Assembly: GCF_014171595.1 (NCBI RefSeq) | Contig: NZ_CP050451.1 | Coordinates: forward strand, 310,001 to 374,000 | Length of the DNA stretch: 64,000 nucleotides | Direction: 5' to 3' | Origin: Massilia sp. Se16.2.3 | GTDB lineage: Bacteria > Pseudomonadota > Gammaproteobacteria > Burkholderiales > Burkholderiaceae_D | In this document: piece by piece, positions 1 to 9,867 of the stretch | Position numbering within the stretch: position 1 is the stretch's first letter | Layout: each line of letters starts with the position of its first letter | Position numbers and translations under genes: made by a program | Notes under the pieces: generated by a model | The model's database searches: none | What the model saw: only the letters and a program-made list of their open reading frames with translations | What the model was told of the DNA's origin: nothing

Positions 1-470
1 AGTTCGTCGAGCCCGATTTCGTCCCCATGACCCAGGAAATCCTGGCCGCCACCGGGGTCGACCCGCATTACCTGAAGTTCGAGCTGACCGAGACGCTGGT
101 GGTCACCGATTTCGCCCATACGGTCGAAACCATGGAAACCCTGCGCCGCCTCGGCATCACCTTCTCGCTCGACGACTTCGGCACCGGCTATTCGTCGCTG
201 GCCTACCTGCGCAAGCTGCCGCTGGACCAGCTGAAAATCGATTACTCCTTCATGCGCGACGTCCTCACCGACCGCAACGACGCCTCGATCGTGCGCTCGA
301 TCATCGCCTTGGGGGACAGCCTCGGCCTGCAGGTCATCGCCGAGGGCGTGGAGACGGCGGGCCAGCGCGACTTCCTGTCCGAGGCGGGCTGCTTCGTCTA
401 CCAGGGCTACCTGTACGAGCCGGCCCTGAGCGGCGAGCGTTTTACCGAGTACGCGGCGAGCCTGCATTAG
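1..470 (+). CDS. EAL-domain cyclic-di-GMP phosphodiesterase, C-terminal part
   Basis: This is the last ~155 codons of a gene that begins upstream of the window; the frame is open from base 3. The residues match the second half of an EAL domain: an ELTET motif, then DDFGTGYSS followed by LRKLPLDQLKID, and AEGVET near the end. EAL domains hydrolyse cyclic di-GMP to pGpG, lowering the signal that favours sessile life. The DDFG and E-G-V-E-T residues used for metal binding and catalysis are present, so this half looks active. Whether a GGDEF, PAS or membrane sensor module lies upstream cannot be seen. It ends 210 bases before the terminator of the convergent ompW. Confidence 0.9.
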   Translation, partial: FVEPDFVPMTQEILAATGVDPHYLKFELTETLVVTDFAHTVETMETLRRLGITFSLDDFGTGYSSLAYLRKLPLDQLKIDYSFMRDVLTDRNDASIVRSIIALGDSLGLQVIAEGVETAGQRDFLSEAGCFVYQGYLYEPALSGERFTEYAASLH

Positions 471-622
471 ACAGCTTCATTACCCGCAATCTGTCGTGTC
501 TCTCGCAGGGCGGGCTCCCCACGCGTGCTTGCCGGTAGTGGGGCTGTTGCCTGTACCGTTCGCGGTATCTTGCGTCCGCGTGGGCGGAGCCCATCCTGCG
601 GGAGAAGCCGCGGACTGCGGAC

Positions 623-658
623 GAAAAAAAGCCGGCAGGGCTTGCACCGTGCCGGCTC
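623..658 (-). terminator. Rho-independent terminator of ompW
   Basis: On the minus strand an 8-base GC-rich stem (AGCCGGCA paired with TGCCGGCT) is followed by a run of seven T. It lies about 20 bases past the ompW stop codon and should end that single-gene transcript. Confidence 0.8.
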
Positions 659-678
659 CATCGACGCTGAACGTCGTC

Positions 679-1365
679 TTAGAACTTGTAGCCCACCGCC
701 AGCACGACCGCCACCGGATCGAGCTTCATGTGCTGGTTCTGGCCGGTCGAGAAGTGCACGTCGGTGCGCAGGCGGCTCTTGTTGACCGTCACGTCGGCGA
801 ACCATTTATCGGTCAGGTTCATCGCCACGCCCACTTGCGCGGTGTAGGTGAACTTGTTGTCGATCTCGAAGGTCGTCGGCGTGCTGCTGCCCGGGTTGGT
901 GAGCGCAGTCAGCTTGCCCGAACCGCGTTCCTTCATGAAGTAGGCATAGGTCGCGCCCAGGCCGACATAGGGACGGAAGGTGGCGCTCGGTGCGAAGAAG
1001 CGGTACTGCGCGAACAGCGTCGGCGGCAGCGCCTCGACGGTGCCCAGTTCGCCGGTGCCGGCGATCGCGCCTGCGCCCATGATCTTGTGCTTGTACGGCG
1101 TACCCAGCGCGCCTTCGAGCGAGATATTGTCGGTCAGGCCGTAGGCGATGATCAGCACCGGCTGGATGTCGCTCTCGACGTCGGCCTTGGTACCCGGCAG
1201 GGCCGGTGCCGAGATGTCGCCGCTGTCGACTTTCGGGCTCAGCTGGTTGAAACCGAACTTGGCGGTCCACTGGCCGGCGGACTGGGCCGAGGCGGTCGAG
1301 GCGCATGCCAGCGCGGCAGCCACCACCAGCGCTTTCATGGCGCTATTGAAACGTACTTTCATCAT
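679..1365 (-). CDS. ompW: OmpW family outer membrane protein
   Basis: A 228-residue protein with a signal peptide (hydrophobic segment at about residues 10-24, cleavage after ASA) and a mature part of alternating beta strands ending in Phe (VGYKF), as expected for an eight-stranded OmpW barrel. Motifs typical of the family are AYGLTDNISLEG, a YVGLGATYAYF strand and the DPVAVVLAVGYKF C-terminus, the last used for barrel assembly. OmpW proteins form a narrow hydrophobic channel for small molecules and often respond to osmotic or oxidative stress. The gene appears monocistronic with its own terminator. The start could also be codon 2, since the protein opens with two Met; the difference is trivial. 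Confidence 0.9.
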   Translation of the reverse strand: MMKVRFNSAMKALVVAAALACASTASAQSAGQWTAKFGFNQLSPKVDSGDISAPALPGTKADVESDIQPVLIIAYGLTDNISLEGALGTPYKHKIMGAGAIAGTGELGTVEALPPTLFAQYRFFAPSATFRPYVGLGATYAYFMKERGSGKLTALTNPGSSTPTTFEIDNKFTYTAQVGVAMNLTDKWFADVTVNKSRLRTDVHFSTGQNQHMKLDPVAVVLAVGYKF

Positions 1366-1450
1366 TTCTCCTGATTCTTATTGGCGCAAGGACCCGGCGG
1401 GCGCGCACGGCAAGTGCGTCATCGGCCCGCGCGGGCAAGCTTTATCGTTT

Positions 1451-2764
1451 TTACAGCCAGCCCTTCTTGGCCATGTCGGCCAGCACGTAGCGGGCAACCA
1501 GCCAGTACTCGTATGGCGTCGGGTGGATGTCGTCGGCGAACATGTAGTGGCTCACGTCAGGACCGGTTGCGTCCTTGATGGTGCAGGTCAGCGACGACTC
1601 GGTGGCGCAAGCCTTGGTGGTCGTGTTGGTCAGGCCATACGGGGCCGGGTTGGTCACCTGGTCCTTGCTCACCGCGTACAGGTCGACATACATCACGCGC
1701 GCGTCGGTACCCAGGCCGGCTTTCAGCTGGGCATTGAAGGTGTTGACCATGGTGTCGATCAGCGGCTGCAGCGCCGGCTGTGCGCGTCCCGACGGGGTGT
1801 TGGCGACGTCCGGCAGGTTGTTGACGATGACGTAGTTGGCACCCTTGGCCAGCAGCTGGGTCTTGACGATGCCGGCCAGTTCGGCGCCGGCCTTGCCCAG
1901 TTCGCCCACCAGGGTCGCAGCGTTGGCAGCGGCGTATTCGCCCGCGGCCTTGGTGCCGGCAGCGGTTGCATCCGTGCCGGCCTTGGTGGCCGCGGCAACG
2001 GCGGCAGCCTGGGTCGCGCCTTGCGACATCGCCACACCCACGGCCGCGTTGACGATCGCGCTCTGGCCGTTGGCGGCGTTGGCGGCGACCGCTTGCTGGA
2101 TGAGCGGCGCGGCGGTGGCCGGGTTCAAGGTGGTTGCTGCCAGGCCGCTGATGAGCAGGCCAGGGAAGGCCTGCTCGCCTGCACGCTTGCCGGCGGCGCT
2201 GACGGCGCCCAGTTGCATCAGCACGTCGTTACCGCCAGCCATGATGGTGACGATTTCGGTGCCGCTGAACTTGCCGCCGGTCTTGGCCAGGTGGTTCGCG
2301 ACCTGGGTCACGACCGGCACGGTCATTTCGCCCAGTTCCGGCTTGACGGCCGGGTTGCCCGGACCGATCGGATTGGTGACGCGGGCACCGCCCTGTGCAT
2401 AGTTGAAGCAGCTCGGGTTGTTGGTCACCGGGACGTTGGTGCCGGCCGTATTGCCCAGCAGGCCAGTCTGGGCGGCGCAAGGCGCCGGCAGCTTCAATTC
2501 GGCCGCCAGCACTTCGGTCCAGTTCAGGCCGGTCAGCACGGAATTCGTCGCGGTGCTGTTGCCGTTGATGGTGAATTTACCGCCGCCGGCGGCCTTGATC
2601 GCGCCGACGTTATAGGTACCGACGTCCGACAGGCTGTCGCCGAACGTGACTTGCTGGCTGAACGCAACCTTGTGCGTTTGGTCGCCACCACTGCTACCGG
2701 TACCGCCGCAAGCGGCGAGCGCCGCTGCGGTCAGCAGCGCGAGCGCAAAATTCTTTTGACGCAT
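1451..2764 (-). CDS. GDSL/SGNH-family esterase-like lipoprotein
   Basis: A 437-residue protein with a lipoprotein signal (hydrophobic stretch, then LAAC with lipid-accepting Cys19, followed by a Gly/Ser linker). SGNH blocks are visible: block I GDSLSDVG near residue 43 with the nucleophile Ser, a GGND block III, and a late block V containing DDIHPTP with the catalytic Asp and His. SGNH hydrolases cleave acyl esters of lipids or polysaccharides. The middle (about residues 195-275) is unusually rich in Ala and Gly, a low-complexity insert between blocks III and V. No beta-barrel autotransporter domain follows, so it is likely lipid-anchored. Exact substrate unknown. Confidence 0.85.
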   Translation of the reverse strand: MRQKNFALALLTAAALAACGGTGSSGGDQTHKVAFSQQVTFGDSLSDVGTYNVGAIKAAGGGKFTINGNSTATNSVLTGLNWTEVLAAELKLPAPCAAQTGLLGNTAGTNVPVTNNPSCFNYAQGGARVTNPIGPGNPAVKPELGEMTVPVVTQVANHLAKTGGKFSGTEIVTIMAGGNDVLMQLGAVSAAGKRAGEQAFPGLLISGLAATTLNPATAAPLIQQAVAANAANGQSAIVNAAVGVAMSQGATQAAAVAAATKAGTDATAAGTKAAGEYAAANAATLVGELGKAGAELAGIVKTQLLAKGANYVIVNNLPDVANTPSGRAQPALQPLIDTMVNTFNAQLKAGLGTDARVMYVDLYAVSKDQVTNPAPYGLTNTTTKACATESSLTCTIKDATGPDVSHYMFADDIHPTPYEYWLVARYVLADMAKKGWL

Positions 2765-3226
2765 TGTGTCTCCTAGGGGATTGGATATTTTTCTGTGAAA
2801 CGAACGCCCGTGCTATTCGTGTCCCAAACTAATATGCCAGTGTTCTTGCTGCTTGTATAGAAATTTATATTGTCATGGTGTCAACCAAAGACAACACCCA
2901 GGCAGCAAGGCCGACAATCTTGCCGATTATAACAAGCATTGTTATGGGCAATATCTCGAAGCGTGGCGGGGGACGCGGAGACGAGGCGCAGGGTGAACGG
3001 CTCCACCATGACGCTCGCATCGCCGCGGCCCGGATGCCGTCCACGCGTTCGCGTGGCTCGTGCATGTGGTAACGGTATTCGGAGAGGAGTTGAACGCGTG
3101 GTCGGCGCAGACGTTCCGTGGACGCTCGCGCCAGGGTTGGAGCCGACCACCCTGCAGGCCGGGCGGGTTCCCCGCCCGGTGGTGATCGAAACGGATGACC
3201 GGCGCACCCCGCGTGGTGCGCCCGCC
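2765..3226. other. Intergenic region with several hairpins, no gene seen
   Basis: The 462 bases between the sua5 stop and the GDSL gene start hold no convincing coding frame. The part next to the GDSL gene is AT-rich and probably carries its promoter. Inverted repeats follow one another: 2929-2945 (ATAACAA / TTGTTAT), 3040-3055, a 9-base pair of arms at 3098-3106 and 3142-3150, a perfect 9-base stem with 3-base loop at 3159-3179, and an 8-base stem at 3201-3222 directly after the sua5 stop. None has a T-run. They could be factor-dependent termination structures, a structured RNA, or decayed repeat elements. Confidence 0.5.
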
Positions 3227-4270
3227 CTACACCGCCGCGTCGCGGTTCAGCAAGCCGTGCACGATCCCGGTCGATCCATGCGCGGCGCGGCGCAGGCGGT
3301 CGTTGACGCCCAGCCAGGCACCATCCTGCGGCGGCGCCTCGACCAGGATCACATCGGCTCCCTTGCCATCCATCGCGCGCAGGGCCGCGTACAGGGCGTG
3401 GGCGAAGCCTTCCGGCGTGGCCGGCAGGCGCAGGCTGGCATGTGCCGCGGGCAAATCCGAATAATGGATGAGGGCGACCTTGCGGCCCGCGTCAATCAGG
3501 CGCGCCAGCGTCTGCGTCAGCGTTGCCGTGTCCTGCATCGCCACCGGCGTATGCGGCGCGTAATGCGATTCCAGCGTGCCGGAAGCGCGCGGCGCCTCCG
3601 CATCTGGTGCGCTCGGCAATTGATCGATGACGGCGGCAATCGCCTCGGCGCTCACGTGGCCAGGACGCAGCAGTACCGGGCCGTGGCTGGCCAGGCGCGA
3701 CAGGTCGACGATGGTCGATTCGATGCCGACATCGGCCGCGCCGCCGTCGAGCACCAGCGCGACGCTGCCGTCGCTGCCGAATTCGTCGCGCACGTGCTGG
3801 GCCGTCGTCGGGCTGACGTGGCCGAATTTATTCGCCGACGGCGCGGCGATGCCGCCCTGCCCGCCCTTGAAGGCGCGCAGCAGCGCGATCGCCACCGGGT
3901 GAGACGGGCAGCGCAATCCCACCGTGTCCTGGCCGCCGCTGACGGCATCCGGAATGTTCGGCGCGCGCTTGACGATCATCGTCAGCGGCCCCGACCAGAA
4001 AGCCTCGGCCAGCGCATGCGCCTGCGGCGGAATGTCGCAGGCCCAGTGGGCGATGTCGGCCCCTGGTGCCAGGTGCACGATCACCGGGTGATCCTGCGGC
4101 CGGCCCTTGGCGGCATAGATGGCGGCCACCGCCGCCGGGTTCTCGGCATCGGCGCCCAGGCCATAGACGGTCTCGGTCGGGAAAGCGACCAGGTGGCCCG
4201 CTTCCAGCGCACGCGCCGCGGCCTCTACCGCTGCCTGGTCGATGGCGCCGTTGGACGATTCGCTGCTCAT
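3227..4270 (-). CDS. sua5: L-threonylcarbamoyladenylate synthase (Sua5 type)
   Basis: A 347-residue protein. The N-terminal YrdC domain (about residues 15-200) has the signature [13 protein letters not shown] and the [11 protein letters not shown] loop; the C-terminal Sua5 domain contains [14 protein letters not shown]. The enzyme makes threonylcarbamoyl-AMP from threonine, bicarbonate and ATP, the first step of the t6A37 tRNA modification. The two-domain length fits Sua5 rather than the short TsaC. I chose ATG 4270 because it overlaps the purK stop as ATGA and gives the normal N-terminus; upstream in the same frame is only purK antisense noise. It is translationally coupled as the last gene of a purC-purE-purK-sua5 series. 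Confidence 0.92.
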   Translation of the reverse strand: MSSESSNGAIDQAAVEAAARALEAGHLVAFPTETVYGLGADAENPAAVAAIYAAKGRPQDHPVIVHLAPGADIAHWACDIPPQAHALAEAFWSGPLTMIVKRAPNIPDAVSGGQDTVGLRCPSHPVAIALLRAFKGGQGGIAAPSANKFGHVSPTTAQHVRDEFGSDGSVALVLDGGAADVGIESTIVDLSRLASHGPVLLRPGHVSAEAIAAVIDQLPSAPDAEAPRASGTLESHYAPHTPVAMQDTATLTQTLARLIDAGRKVALIHYSDLPAAHASLRLPATPEGFAHALYAALRAMDGKGADVILVEAPPQDGAWLGVNDRLRRAAHGSTGIVHGLLNRDAAV

Positions 4271-5472
4271 GGCGCGATCCCGAGGATGGCGCAGGCGGCG
4301 CGCGTTTGCTCTTGCGCCTCCGCCGGGGTCGGCGCCACGAAAGTCACGTGGCCCATCTTGCGTCCACGGCGCGGATCGTCCTTGCCGTACAGGTGCAGGA
4401 AGGCGCCGGGCAGCGCCAGCACGCGCTCCCAGGCCGGTTCGCGCACGGTGTCGCTCGTGCCCTCGAACCAGACGTCGCCCGGGATATTGAGCATGACGGC
4501 CGGAGAGTGCTGGCGGCAATCGCCCAGCGGCAAGCGCGCCATCGCCCGGACCTGCTGGGCGAACTGGCTGGTGACGCAGGCATCCATCGTGTAGTGGCCG
4601 CTGTTGTGCGGGCGCGGCGCCATTTCGTTGACGACCAGCGAACCGTCCTCCAGCACGAAAAACTCGATGCAGAGCACGCCCACGTAGCCGAGCTGGGCCA
4701 CGATGGCGCGGGCGGCGTCCTGGGCGCGTTGCGCGCACTCCGGCGACACGTTCGGCCCCGGCACGGTGGTCGTGAACAGGATGCCGTCGCGGTGCACATT
4801 CTCGGCGATCGGATAGACTACCGACGCGCCGTCATGGCCGCGCGCAGTGAGCACCGACACCTCGTAGGCCAGCGGCAGCATTTTTTCCAGCAGGCAGGTC
4901 ACGCCGTCCATCGCTTCGAAGGCGGCGCGCACCTCGTCGCGCGTTTTGACACGGACCTGGCCCTTGCCGTCGTAACCCATGCGCACGGTTTTCAGGATAC
5001 CCGGCAGCAGATCGTCATCGATGGCATCGATGTCGGCTTGCGTGGCGATCACCTTGTGCGGCGCCGGCATCACGCCGGACCGCGGCGCGCACGCGACGAA
5101 AAAGCGTTTCTCGGCAATTCGGTCCTGGGCGATGGCGACGCAGGCGCCGGCGGGTGCGACGAAACTGCCCTGCGCCAGCAGCTTCATGCTGTCGGCCGGC
5201 ACGTTCTCGAACTCGGTGGTGACGGCGCTGCAGAGCGCGGCCAGCTGGCCCAGCGCGATGCTGTCGTCGTAGCCGGCCTGAACCTGCCGCTCGGCGACCT
5301 GCCCTGCCGGACTGTCGGCGGCCGGCTCCAGCACGGCAACCTTGTAGCCCATCGCCTGGGCGGCGTGGGCGAACATGCGCCCGAGCTGGCCGCCTCCCAT
5401 GACGCCGAGCCAGGTCGGCGGATGGGCGCTGGGGAGGATGGGGGCGGACTGCGGAGTACTCTTGTTGCTCAT
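4267..5472 (-). CDS. purK: 5-(carboxyamino)imidazole ribonucleotide synthase
   Basis: A 401-residue ATP-grasp enzyme. The N-terminal [19 protein letters not shown] motif is the standard PurK opening and [24 protein letters not shown] is the characteristic metal/ATP-binding end of the grasp domain. It carboxylates AIR to N5-CAIR using ATP and bicarbonate in de novo purine synthesis. The gene follows purE by 7 bases and overlaps sua5 by 4, so one transcript is likely. Nothing unusual in the sequence. Confidence 0.95.
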   Translation of the reverse strand: MSNKSTPQSAPILPSAHPPTWLGVMGGGQLGRMFAHAAQAMGYKVAVLEPAADSPAGQVAERQVQAGYDDSIALGQLAALCSAVTTEFENVPADSMKLLAQGSFVAPAGACVAIAQDRIAEKRFFVACAPRSGVMPAPHKVIATQADIDAIDDDLLPGILKTVRMGYDGKGQVRVKTRDEVRAAFEAMDGVTCLLEKMLPLAYEVSVLTARGHDGASVVYPIAENVHRDGILFTTTVPGPNVSPECAQRAQDAARAIVAQLGYVGVLCIEFFVLEDGSLVVNEMAPRPHNSGHYTMDACVTSQFAQQVRAMARLPLGDCRQHSPAVMLNIPGDVWFEGTSDTVREPAWERVLALPGAFLHLYGKDDPRRGRKMGHVTFVAPTPAEAQEQTRAACAILGIAP

Positions 5473-5479
5473 AACACCT

Positions 5480-5977
5480 TCAGACAGGCAAGGTCATCGC
5501 TTTGGCGGCGGCGGTCTGCTCAATGCGGAATTGTTCCGGGCGGGCGGCCAGCGCGTCGTCGGTGGCGGCCAGCATGGCCACCGCCGTCAGCGCGGCATTC
5601 GCGGCGCCCGCTTCGCCGATGGCGAAGGTGGATACCGGCACGCCTTTCGGCATCTGCACGATCGACAGCAGCGAATCCTCGCCGCGCAGGTATTTCGACG
5701 GCACCGGCACGCCCAGCACCGGGACGATGGTTTTCGCGGCGATCATGCCCGGCAGGTGAGCGGCGCCGCCGGCACCGGCGATGATGGCGCGGAGGCCCCG
5801 CGCGCGCGCGCTGCCTGCATAGGCGAACATCTCGTCGGGCATGCGGTGCGCCGAAATCACCTGCGCCTCGAAGGCCACGCCGAACTGTTTCAGCATCTCG
5901 CAAGCATGCTGCATCACATCCCAGTCCGACGAGGAACCCATCACCACGCCGACCAGCGGTTTCACTCCATCGCTCAT
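5480..5977 (-). CDS. purE: N5-carboxyaminoimidazole ribonucleotide mutase
   Basis: A 165-residue class I PurE. Motifs include [13 protein letters not shown] near the N-terminus, the [10 protein letters not shown] segment with the catalytic His, and the [11 protein letters not shown] loop. It converts N5-CAIR to CAIR and is the partner of the adjacent purK, which confirms the bacterial two-step route. It starts 2 bases after the purC stop and ends 7 bases before purK. Confidence 0.95.
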   Translation of the reverse strand: MSDGVKPLVGVVMGSSSDWDVMQHACEMLKQFGVAFEAQVISAHRMPDEMFAYAGSARARGLRAIIAGAGGAAHLPGMIAAKTIVPVLGVPVPSKYLRGEDSLLSIVQMPKGVPVSTFAIGEAGAANAALTAVAMLAATDDALAARPEQFRIEQTAAAKAMTLPV

Positions 5978-5979
5978 CG

Positions 5980-6882
5980 TCAGGCCTTCAGCTTTTCGCC
6001 GGTCAGGCGTTCGATGGCTTCGAAGTACTTGGCCTGGGTTTTACTGATGACCTCTTCCGGCAGGTGCGGCGCCGGCGCGGTCTTGTTCCAGTCGGACAGG
6101 GTCTCCAGGTAGTCGCGCACGAACTGCTTGTCGAAAGACGGCGGCGACATGCCCGGCGCGTACGAGTCGGCCGGCCAGAAGCGCGAGGAATCGGCGGTCA
6201 GCACTTCGTCCATCAGGTGCAGCACATTGTTCTCGTCCAGGCCGAATTCGAACTTGGTGTCGGCGATGATGATCCCGCGGGTCGCCGCGTATTCCGCAGC
6301 GGCGGTGTAGAGCTGGATCGAGACCTCGCGCATCTTCGCGGCCAGTTCCGGGCCGATGCGGCTTTCCATGTCGGCGAACGAGATGTTCTCGTCGTGCTCG
6401 CCGATGTCGGCTTTCGCGGCCGGCGTGAAGATCGGCTGCGGCAGTTTATCCGCCTGGCGCAGGCCCGGCGGCAGTTCGATACCGCAGATGGCGCCGTTTG
6501 CCTGATAGTCCTTCCAGCCGGAACCGATGATGTAACCGCGCACCACCGCTTCCACCATGATGGGTTTCAGGCGCTTGGCCACGACGGCGCGGCCGCGCAC
6601 CTGCTCCACCTCACTTGGTGCCACGACGCTGTCGGGTGTCACGCCGGTCAGGTGGTTCGGCACGATGTGGCCGAGCTTCTCGAACCAGAAGTCGCTCATC
6701 TGGTTCAGTACCATGCCCTTGCCCGGGATCGGTTCGTTCATGACGACGTCGAAGGCCGACAGGCGGTCGGTGGTGACGATCAGGATCTTGTCGTCGCCGA
6801 CAGCGTAGTTGTCGCGCACTTTGCCGCGGCCGAGCAGTGGCAGGGACTGGATCGAGGATTGGTAGAGGCTGTTCATAGACAT
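5980..6882 (-). CDS. purC: Phosphoribosylaminoimidazole-succinocarboxamide synthase
   Basis: A SAICAR synthetase of about 300 residues with the [13 protein letters not shown] opening, the [15 protein letters not shown] segment and [10 protein letters not shown] near residue 200. It joins CAIR and aspartate using ATP, the step after PurE. I place the start at ATG 6882 (MSMNSLYQ); ATG 6876 is equally possible and a TTG at 6900 would add six residues with no homology expected. There is no strong Shine-Dalgarno before any of them. It heads the purC-purE-purK-sua5 operon. Confidence 0.93.
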   Translation of the reverse strand: MSMNSLYQSSIQSLPLLGRGKVRDNYAVGDDKILIVTTDRLSAFDVVMNEPIPGKGMVLNQMSDFWFEKLGHIVPNHLTGVTPDSVVAPSEVEQVRGRAVVAKRLKPIMVEAVVRGYIIGSGWKDYQANGAICGIELPPGLRQADKLPQPIFTPAAKADIGEHDENISFADMESRIGPELAAKMREVSIQLYTAAAEYAATRGIIIADTKFEFGLDENNVLHLMDEVLTADSSRFWPADSYAPGMSPPSFDKQFVRDYLETLSDWNKTAPAPHLPEEVISKTQAKYFEAIERLTGEKLKA

Positions 6883-6952
6883 GAGGATCAGGGAAACCAA
6901 CTAAGCGGAATCGGCGGAGCAGGTTGCCCTGTCCGCCAGTAAGGACCTCGAA

Positions 6953-7049
6953 AAACCGTAGCGAGCGGCGGCAATGTTGGTCGAGAAGCGCAGCTGTACG
7001 AACAGTACAGCGAGCATCACAGGCCGACAGTGCAACGCGCAGTAGGTTT
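6953..7049 (+). repeat. Dispersed ~97 bp palindromic repeat, copy 1
   Basis: Copy 1 of an element present again at 8211-8306 in the opposite orientation. Both copies begin with AAACCGTAGCGAGCGGCGG and end with GCAACGCGCAGTAGGTTT, with short AAACC/GGTTT inverted ends. The centre forms a hairpin, GCTGTAC-loop-GTACAGC. It lies between purC and fba and does not encode protein. Confidence 0.85.
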
Positions 7050-7103
7050 GTCGCGGTCCGAGAAGCCGGACTACCGTGCGGCAGCCCGTTCGACAACGCT
7101 ATT

Positions 7104-8168
7104 TTACTTGACGACTTGCGCCAGCTCGCCGGCCTTGTAACGCTCGGCCATTTTCTCCAGCGGAATCGGCTTGATCTTCGATGCCTGGCCTTCGCAGCCG
7201 AAGGACAGGTAACGCGCCTTGCAGACTTCCATTGCCGCTTCGCGCGCAGGCTTGTTGTAGTCGCGCGGATCGAACTTCGACGGGTTCTGGAACATGAACT
7301 TGCGGATCGCCGCGGTCATGGCCAGGCGGATGTCGGTGTCGATGTTGATCTTGCGAACGCCGTGCTTGATGCCTTCCTGGATCTCTTCGACCGGAACACC
7401 GTAGGTTTCCTTCATGTCGCCGCCGAATTCGCGGATGATCGCCAGCAGTTCCTGCGGCACCGACGACGAGCCGTGCATCACCAGGTGGGTGTTCGGGATG
7501 CGCGCGTGGATTTCCTTGATGCGGTCGATCGCCAGGATGTCGCCGGTCGGCTTGCGGGTGAACTTGTAGGCGCCGTGCGAGGTGCCGATGGCGATTGCCA
7601 GCGCGTCGCACTGGGTGCGTGCGACGAAGTCGGCAGCCTGGTCGACGTCGGTCAGCAGCTGTTCGCGGGTCATGGTGCCGTCGGCGCCGTGGCCGTCTTC
7701 CTTGTCGCCCTTCATCGTTTCCAGCGAACCGAGCACGCCCAGTTCCGCTTCGACGGTCACGCCGATCGAGTGCGCGAACTTGACGACTTCTTTCGACACT
7801 TCGACGTTGTATTCATACGAGGCGACCGACTTGCCGTCCGCTTCCAGCGAACCGTCCATCATCACCGAGGAAAAGCCCGAACGGATCGCGGCCATGCAGA
7901 CCGCCGGCGACTGGCCGTGGTCCTGGTGCATCACGACCGGGATATGCGGATAGGCTTCGACGGCGGCGTCGATCAGGTGGCGCAGGAAGGCTTCGCCGGC
8001 GTACTTGCGCGCGCCAGCCGAGGCCTGCATGATCACCGGGCTGTTGGTGGCGTCGGCCGCGGCCATGATGGCCTGCACCTGTTCCAGGTTGTTGACGTTG
8101 AACGCCGGCAGGCCGTAGCCGTTCTCGGCGGCGTGGTCCAGCAGTTGACGCAGTGATACGAGTGCCAT
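7104..8168 (-). CDS. fba: Class II fructose-bisphosphate aldolase
   Basis: A 354-residue zinc-dependent aldolase. Recognisable parts are [19 protein letters not shown], the [11 protein letters not shown] motif with the zinc-ligand His and catalytic Asp, and VMHGSSSVP with the phosphate-binding loop. The length and sequence fit the subgroup seen in autotrophs and proteobacteria (FruBisAldo_II_B type). It interconverts fructose 1,6-bisphosphate with DHAP and glyceraldehyde 3-phosphate. ATG 8168 was chosen for its GGAG Shine-Dalgarno and the conserved N-terminus. The gene sits between two inverted copies of the same repeat, downstream of pyk and pgk. Confidence 0.95.
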   Translation of the reverse strand: MALVSLRQLLDHAAENGYGLPAFNVNNLEQVQAIMAAADATNSPVIMQASAGARKYAGEAFLRHLIDAAVEAYPHIPVVMHQDHGQSPAVCMAAIRSGFSSVMMDGSLEADGKSVASYEYNVEVSKEVVKFAHSIGVTVEAELGVLGSLETMKGDKEDGHGADGTMTREQLLTDVDQAADFVARTQCDALAIAIGTSHGAYKFTRKPTGDILAIDRIKEIHARIPNTHLVMHGSSSVPQELLAIIREFGGDMKETYGVPVEEIQEGIKHGVRKINIDTDIRLAMTAAIRKFMFQNPSKFDPRDYNKPAREAAMEVCKARYLSFGCEGQASKIKPIPLEKMAERYKAGELAQVVK

Positions 8169-8210
8169 GGTAGTACTCCAAACAATTAAGAAACTGTTCC
8201 AGGAGAGCAT

Positions 8211-8306
8211 AAACCTACTGCGCGTTGCACTTCGCGTTTGCGATGCTCGCTGTACATGCGCACAGCTGTGCTTCTCACCGCGAATTGCCGCCGCTCGCTA
8301 CGGTTT
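8211..8306 (-). repeat. Dispersed ~97 bp palindromic repeat, copy 2
   Basis: Reverse-orientation copy of the element at 6953-7049. The first 23 and last 21 bases of the two copies are identical. In the central hairpin one stem base differs from copy 1 but leaves a G-U pair, so the fold is kept in RNA. It lies between pyk and fba. Confidence 0.85.
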
Positions 8307-8346
8307 CTGTCTCTCCTGCCCGGACTTCGACAACGCGAAGCCGCTT

Positions 8347-9810
8347 TTAATCCTTGTAGGTCTCGCCGACGCGCACGATTTTCAGTGCATTGGTGCCGCC
8401 GGCCTCGCCCATTGGCGAGCCCCAGGTGACGACGATGGTGTCGCCCGGGCTGACCATGCCTTCCTTGATCAATAGTTCTTCCGCCTTGCGCAGCACGGCG
8501 TGGCTGCCGCCTTCCTGCAGCAGGTGGAATGCTCGCACGTTGCGGTACAGGGAGGCCTTGCGCTGCGTCGTTTGTGACGGGGTCAGGGCGAAAATCGGGG
8601 TGTCGATGTTATGTCGGCTCATCCACAGTGCCGTCGAGCCCGACTCGGTCAGCGCGACGATGGCTTTTACGGCCAGGTGGTGCGCCGTGAACAGGGTGCC
8701 GTAGGCAATCGACTGGTCGATGCGGGTGAATTCCACGTTCAGGAAGTCCGCGTCGAGCTTGTTGTATTCGGATTGTTCCGCCTCCAGGCAGATCGCGGCC
8801 ATCATTTCGACGGTCTCGATCGGATACTTGCCCGATGCGGTCTCGGCCGAGGTCATGACGGCGTCGGTGCCGTCCAGCACGGCATTGGCCACGTCCGACA
8901 CTTCGGCGCGGGTCGGGACGGCGTTGACGATCATCGACTCCATCATCTGCGTCGCGGTAATGGCCAGCTTGTTCGACGCGCGTGCCATGCGGATCATGCG
9001 CTTTTGCAGGGCCGGCACGGCGGCGTTACCCACTTCCACCGCCAGGTCGCCACGCGCGACCATGATGCCGTCGGACGCATCGAGAATTTCCTGCAGCACG
9101 GGGATGGCTTCGGCACGCTCGATCTTGGCGATCATCATCGGCTTGTGGCCGTAGGGCTCGCCGGCGATGTTCGCCAGCTGGCGCGCCATTTCCATGTCGG
9201 TCGCGCTTTTCGGGAACGAGATCGCCAGATAGTCGGCCTGGAAGCTCATCGCGGTCTTGATGTCTTCCATGTCCTTGGCGGTCAGCGCCGGCGCGGTGAG
9301 TCCCCCGCCTTGGCGGTTGATGCCCTTGTTGTTCGACAGTTCGCCGCCCACTTTCACCGTGGTGCAGATCTCGTGGCCGACGACCTTGTCGACGACCAGC
9401 ACGATCAGGCCGTCGTTGAGCAGCAGCCGGTCGCCGGGACGCACGTCGCGCGGCAGGGCTTTATAGTCGAGACCGACGCGTTCCTGGTTGCCCAGCTCGC
9501 CGTTTTCGCCCCATTTGGCGTCGAGGATGAACTTGTCGCCATTGTTCAGGAAGATCTTGCCGTCTTCGAATTTACCAACGCGGATCTTCGGTCCCTGCAT
9601 GTCGGCCATGATCGCGACCTCGGTCCCGCATTCGGCGGCGGCGCGGCGTACCAGCGCGGCGCGGTCGATGTGGTCCTGGGCCCGGCCGTGCGAGAAATTC
9701 AGGCGCACGACGTCGACGCCGGCACGGATCATCCGCACGAGGATATCGAAATCGGTCGATGCCGGGCCGATGGTGGCAACGATCTTGGTGGCGTTGTACA
9801 GAGGGCGCAT
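8347..9810 (-). CDS. pyk: Pyruvate kinase
   Basis: A 487-residue enzyme. It opens with TKIVATIGPAS, has VDVVRLNFSHG, the metal and substrate site MIAKIERAEAI (catalytic Lys and Glu ligand), VARGDLAVEVG and the C-terminal domain with MSAETASGKYPIE. It transfers phosphate from PEP to ADP at the end of glycolysis. ATG 9810 gives the normal N-terminus; upstream in-frame codons run into the intergenic hairpin. It lies 57 bases after pgk and upstream of fba, so three glycolytic genes share one direction. Confidence 0.95.
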   Translation of the reverse strand: MRPLYNATKIVATIGPASTDFDILVRMIRAGVDVVRLNFSHGRAQDHIDRAALVRRAAAECGTEVAIMADMQGPKIRVGKFEDGKIFLNNGDKFILDAKWGENGELGNQERVGLDYKALPRDVRPGDRLLLNDGLIVLVVDKVVGHEICTTVKVGGELSNNKGINRQGGGLTAPALTAKDMEDIKTAMSFQADYLAISFPKSATDMEMARQLANIAGEPYGHKPMMIAKIERAEAIPVLQEILDASDGIMVARGDLAVEVGNAAVPALQKRMIRMARASNKLAITATQMMESMIVNAVPTRAEVSDVANAVLDGTDAVMTSAETASGKYPIETVEMMAAICLEAEQSEYNKLDADFLNVEFTRIDQSIAYGTLFTAHHLAVKAIVALTESGSTALWMSRHNIDTPIFALTPSQTTQRKASLYRNVRAFHLLQEGGSHAVLRKAEELLIKEGMVSPGDTIVVTWGSPMGEAGGTNALKIVRVGETYKD

Positions 9811-9837
9811 GTTGGAATCCTTGATTCTGAAATGAGA

Positions 9838-9859
9838 AGCGCAGCCTTGGGGCTGCGCT
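9838..9859 (-). terminator. Hairpin between pgk and pyk, possible partial terminator
   Basis: A 9-base perfect stem (AGCGCAGCC with GGCTGCGCT) and 4-base loop lies just after the pgk stop. On the minus strand only a weak T-rich tail (TCTCATTT) follows. It could attenuate read-through from pgk into pyk or protect the upstream message. Confidence 0.5.
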
Positions 9860-9867
9860 GGCACTGC

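Noticed and set aside
2815..2845. Sigma-54 promoter for the GDSL lipoprotein gene
   Set aside because: The minus strand has TGGCATA followed by TAGTTTGG, so the -24 box is present but the -12 GC is missing at the right spacing.
3098..3180. Possible tRNA gene in the sua5-GDSL gap
   Set aside because: A stem and a TTCC-like loop gave the impression of a T arm, but the pairing does not give a cloverleaf, there is no acceptor stem and no GGTTCGAATCC motif on either strand.
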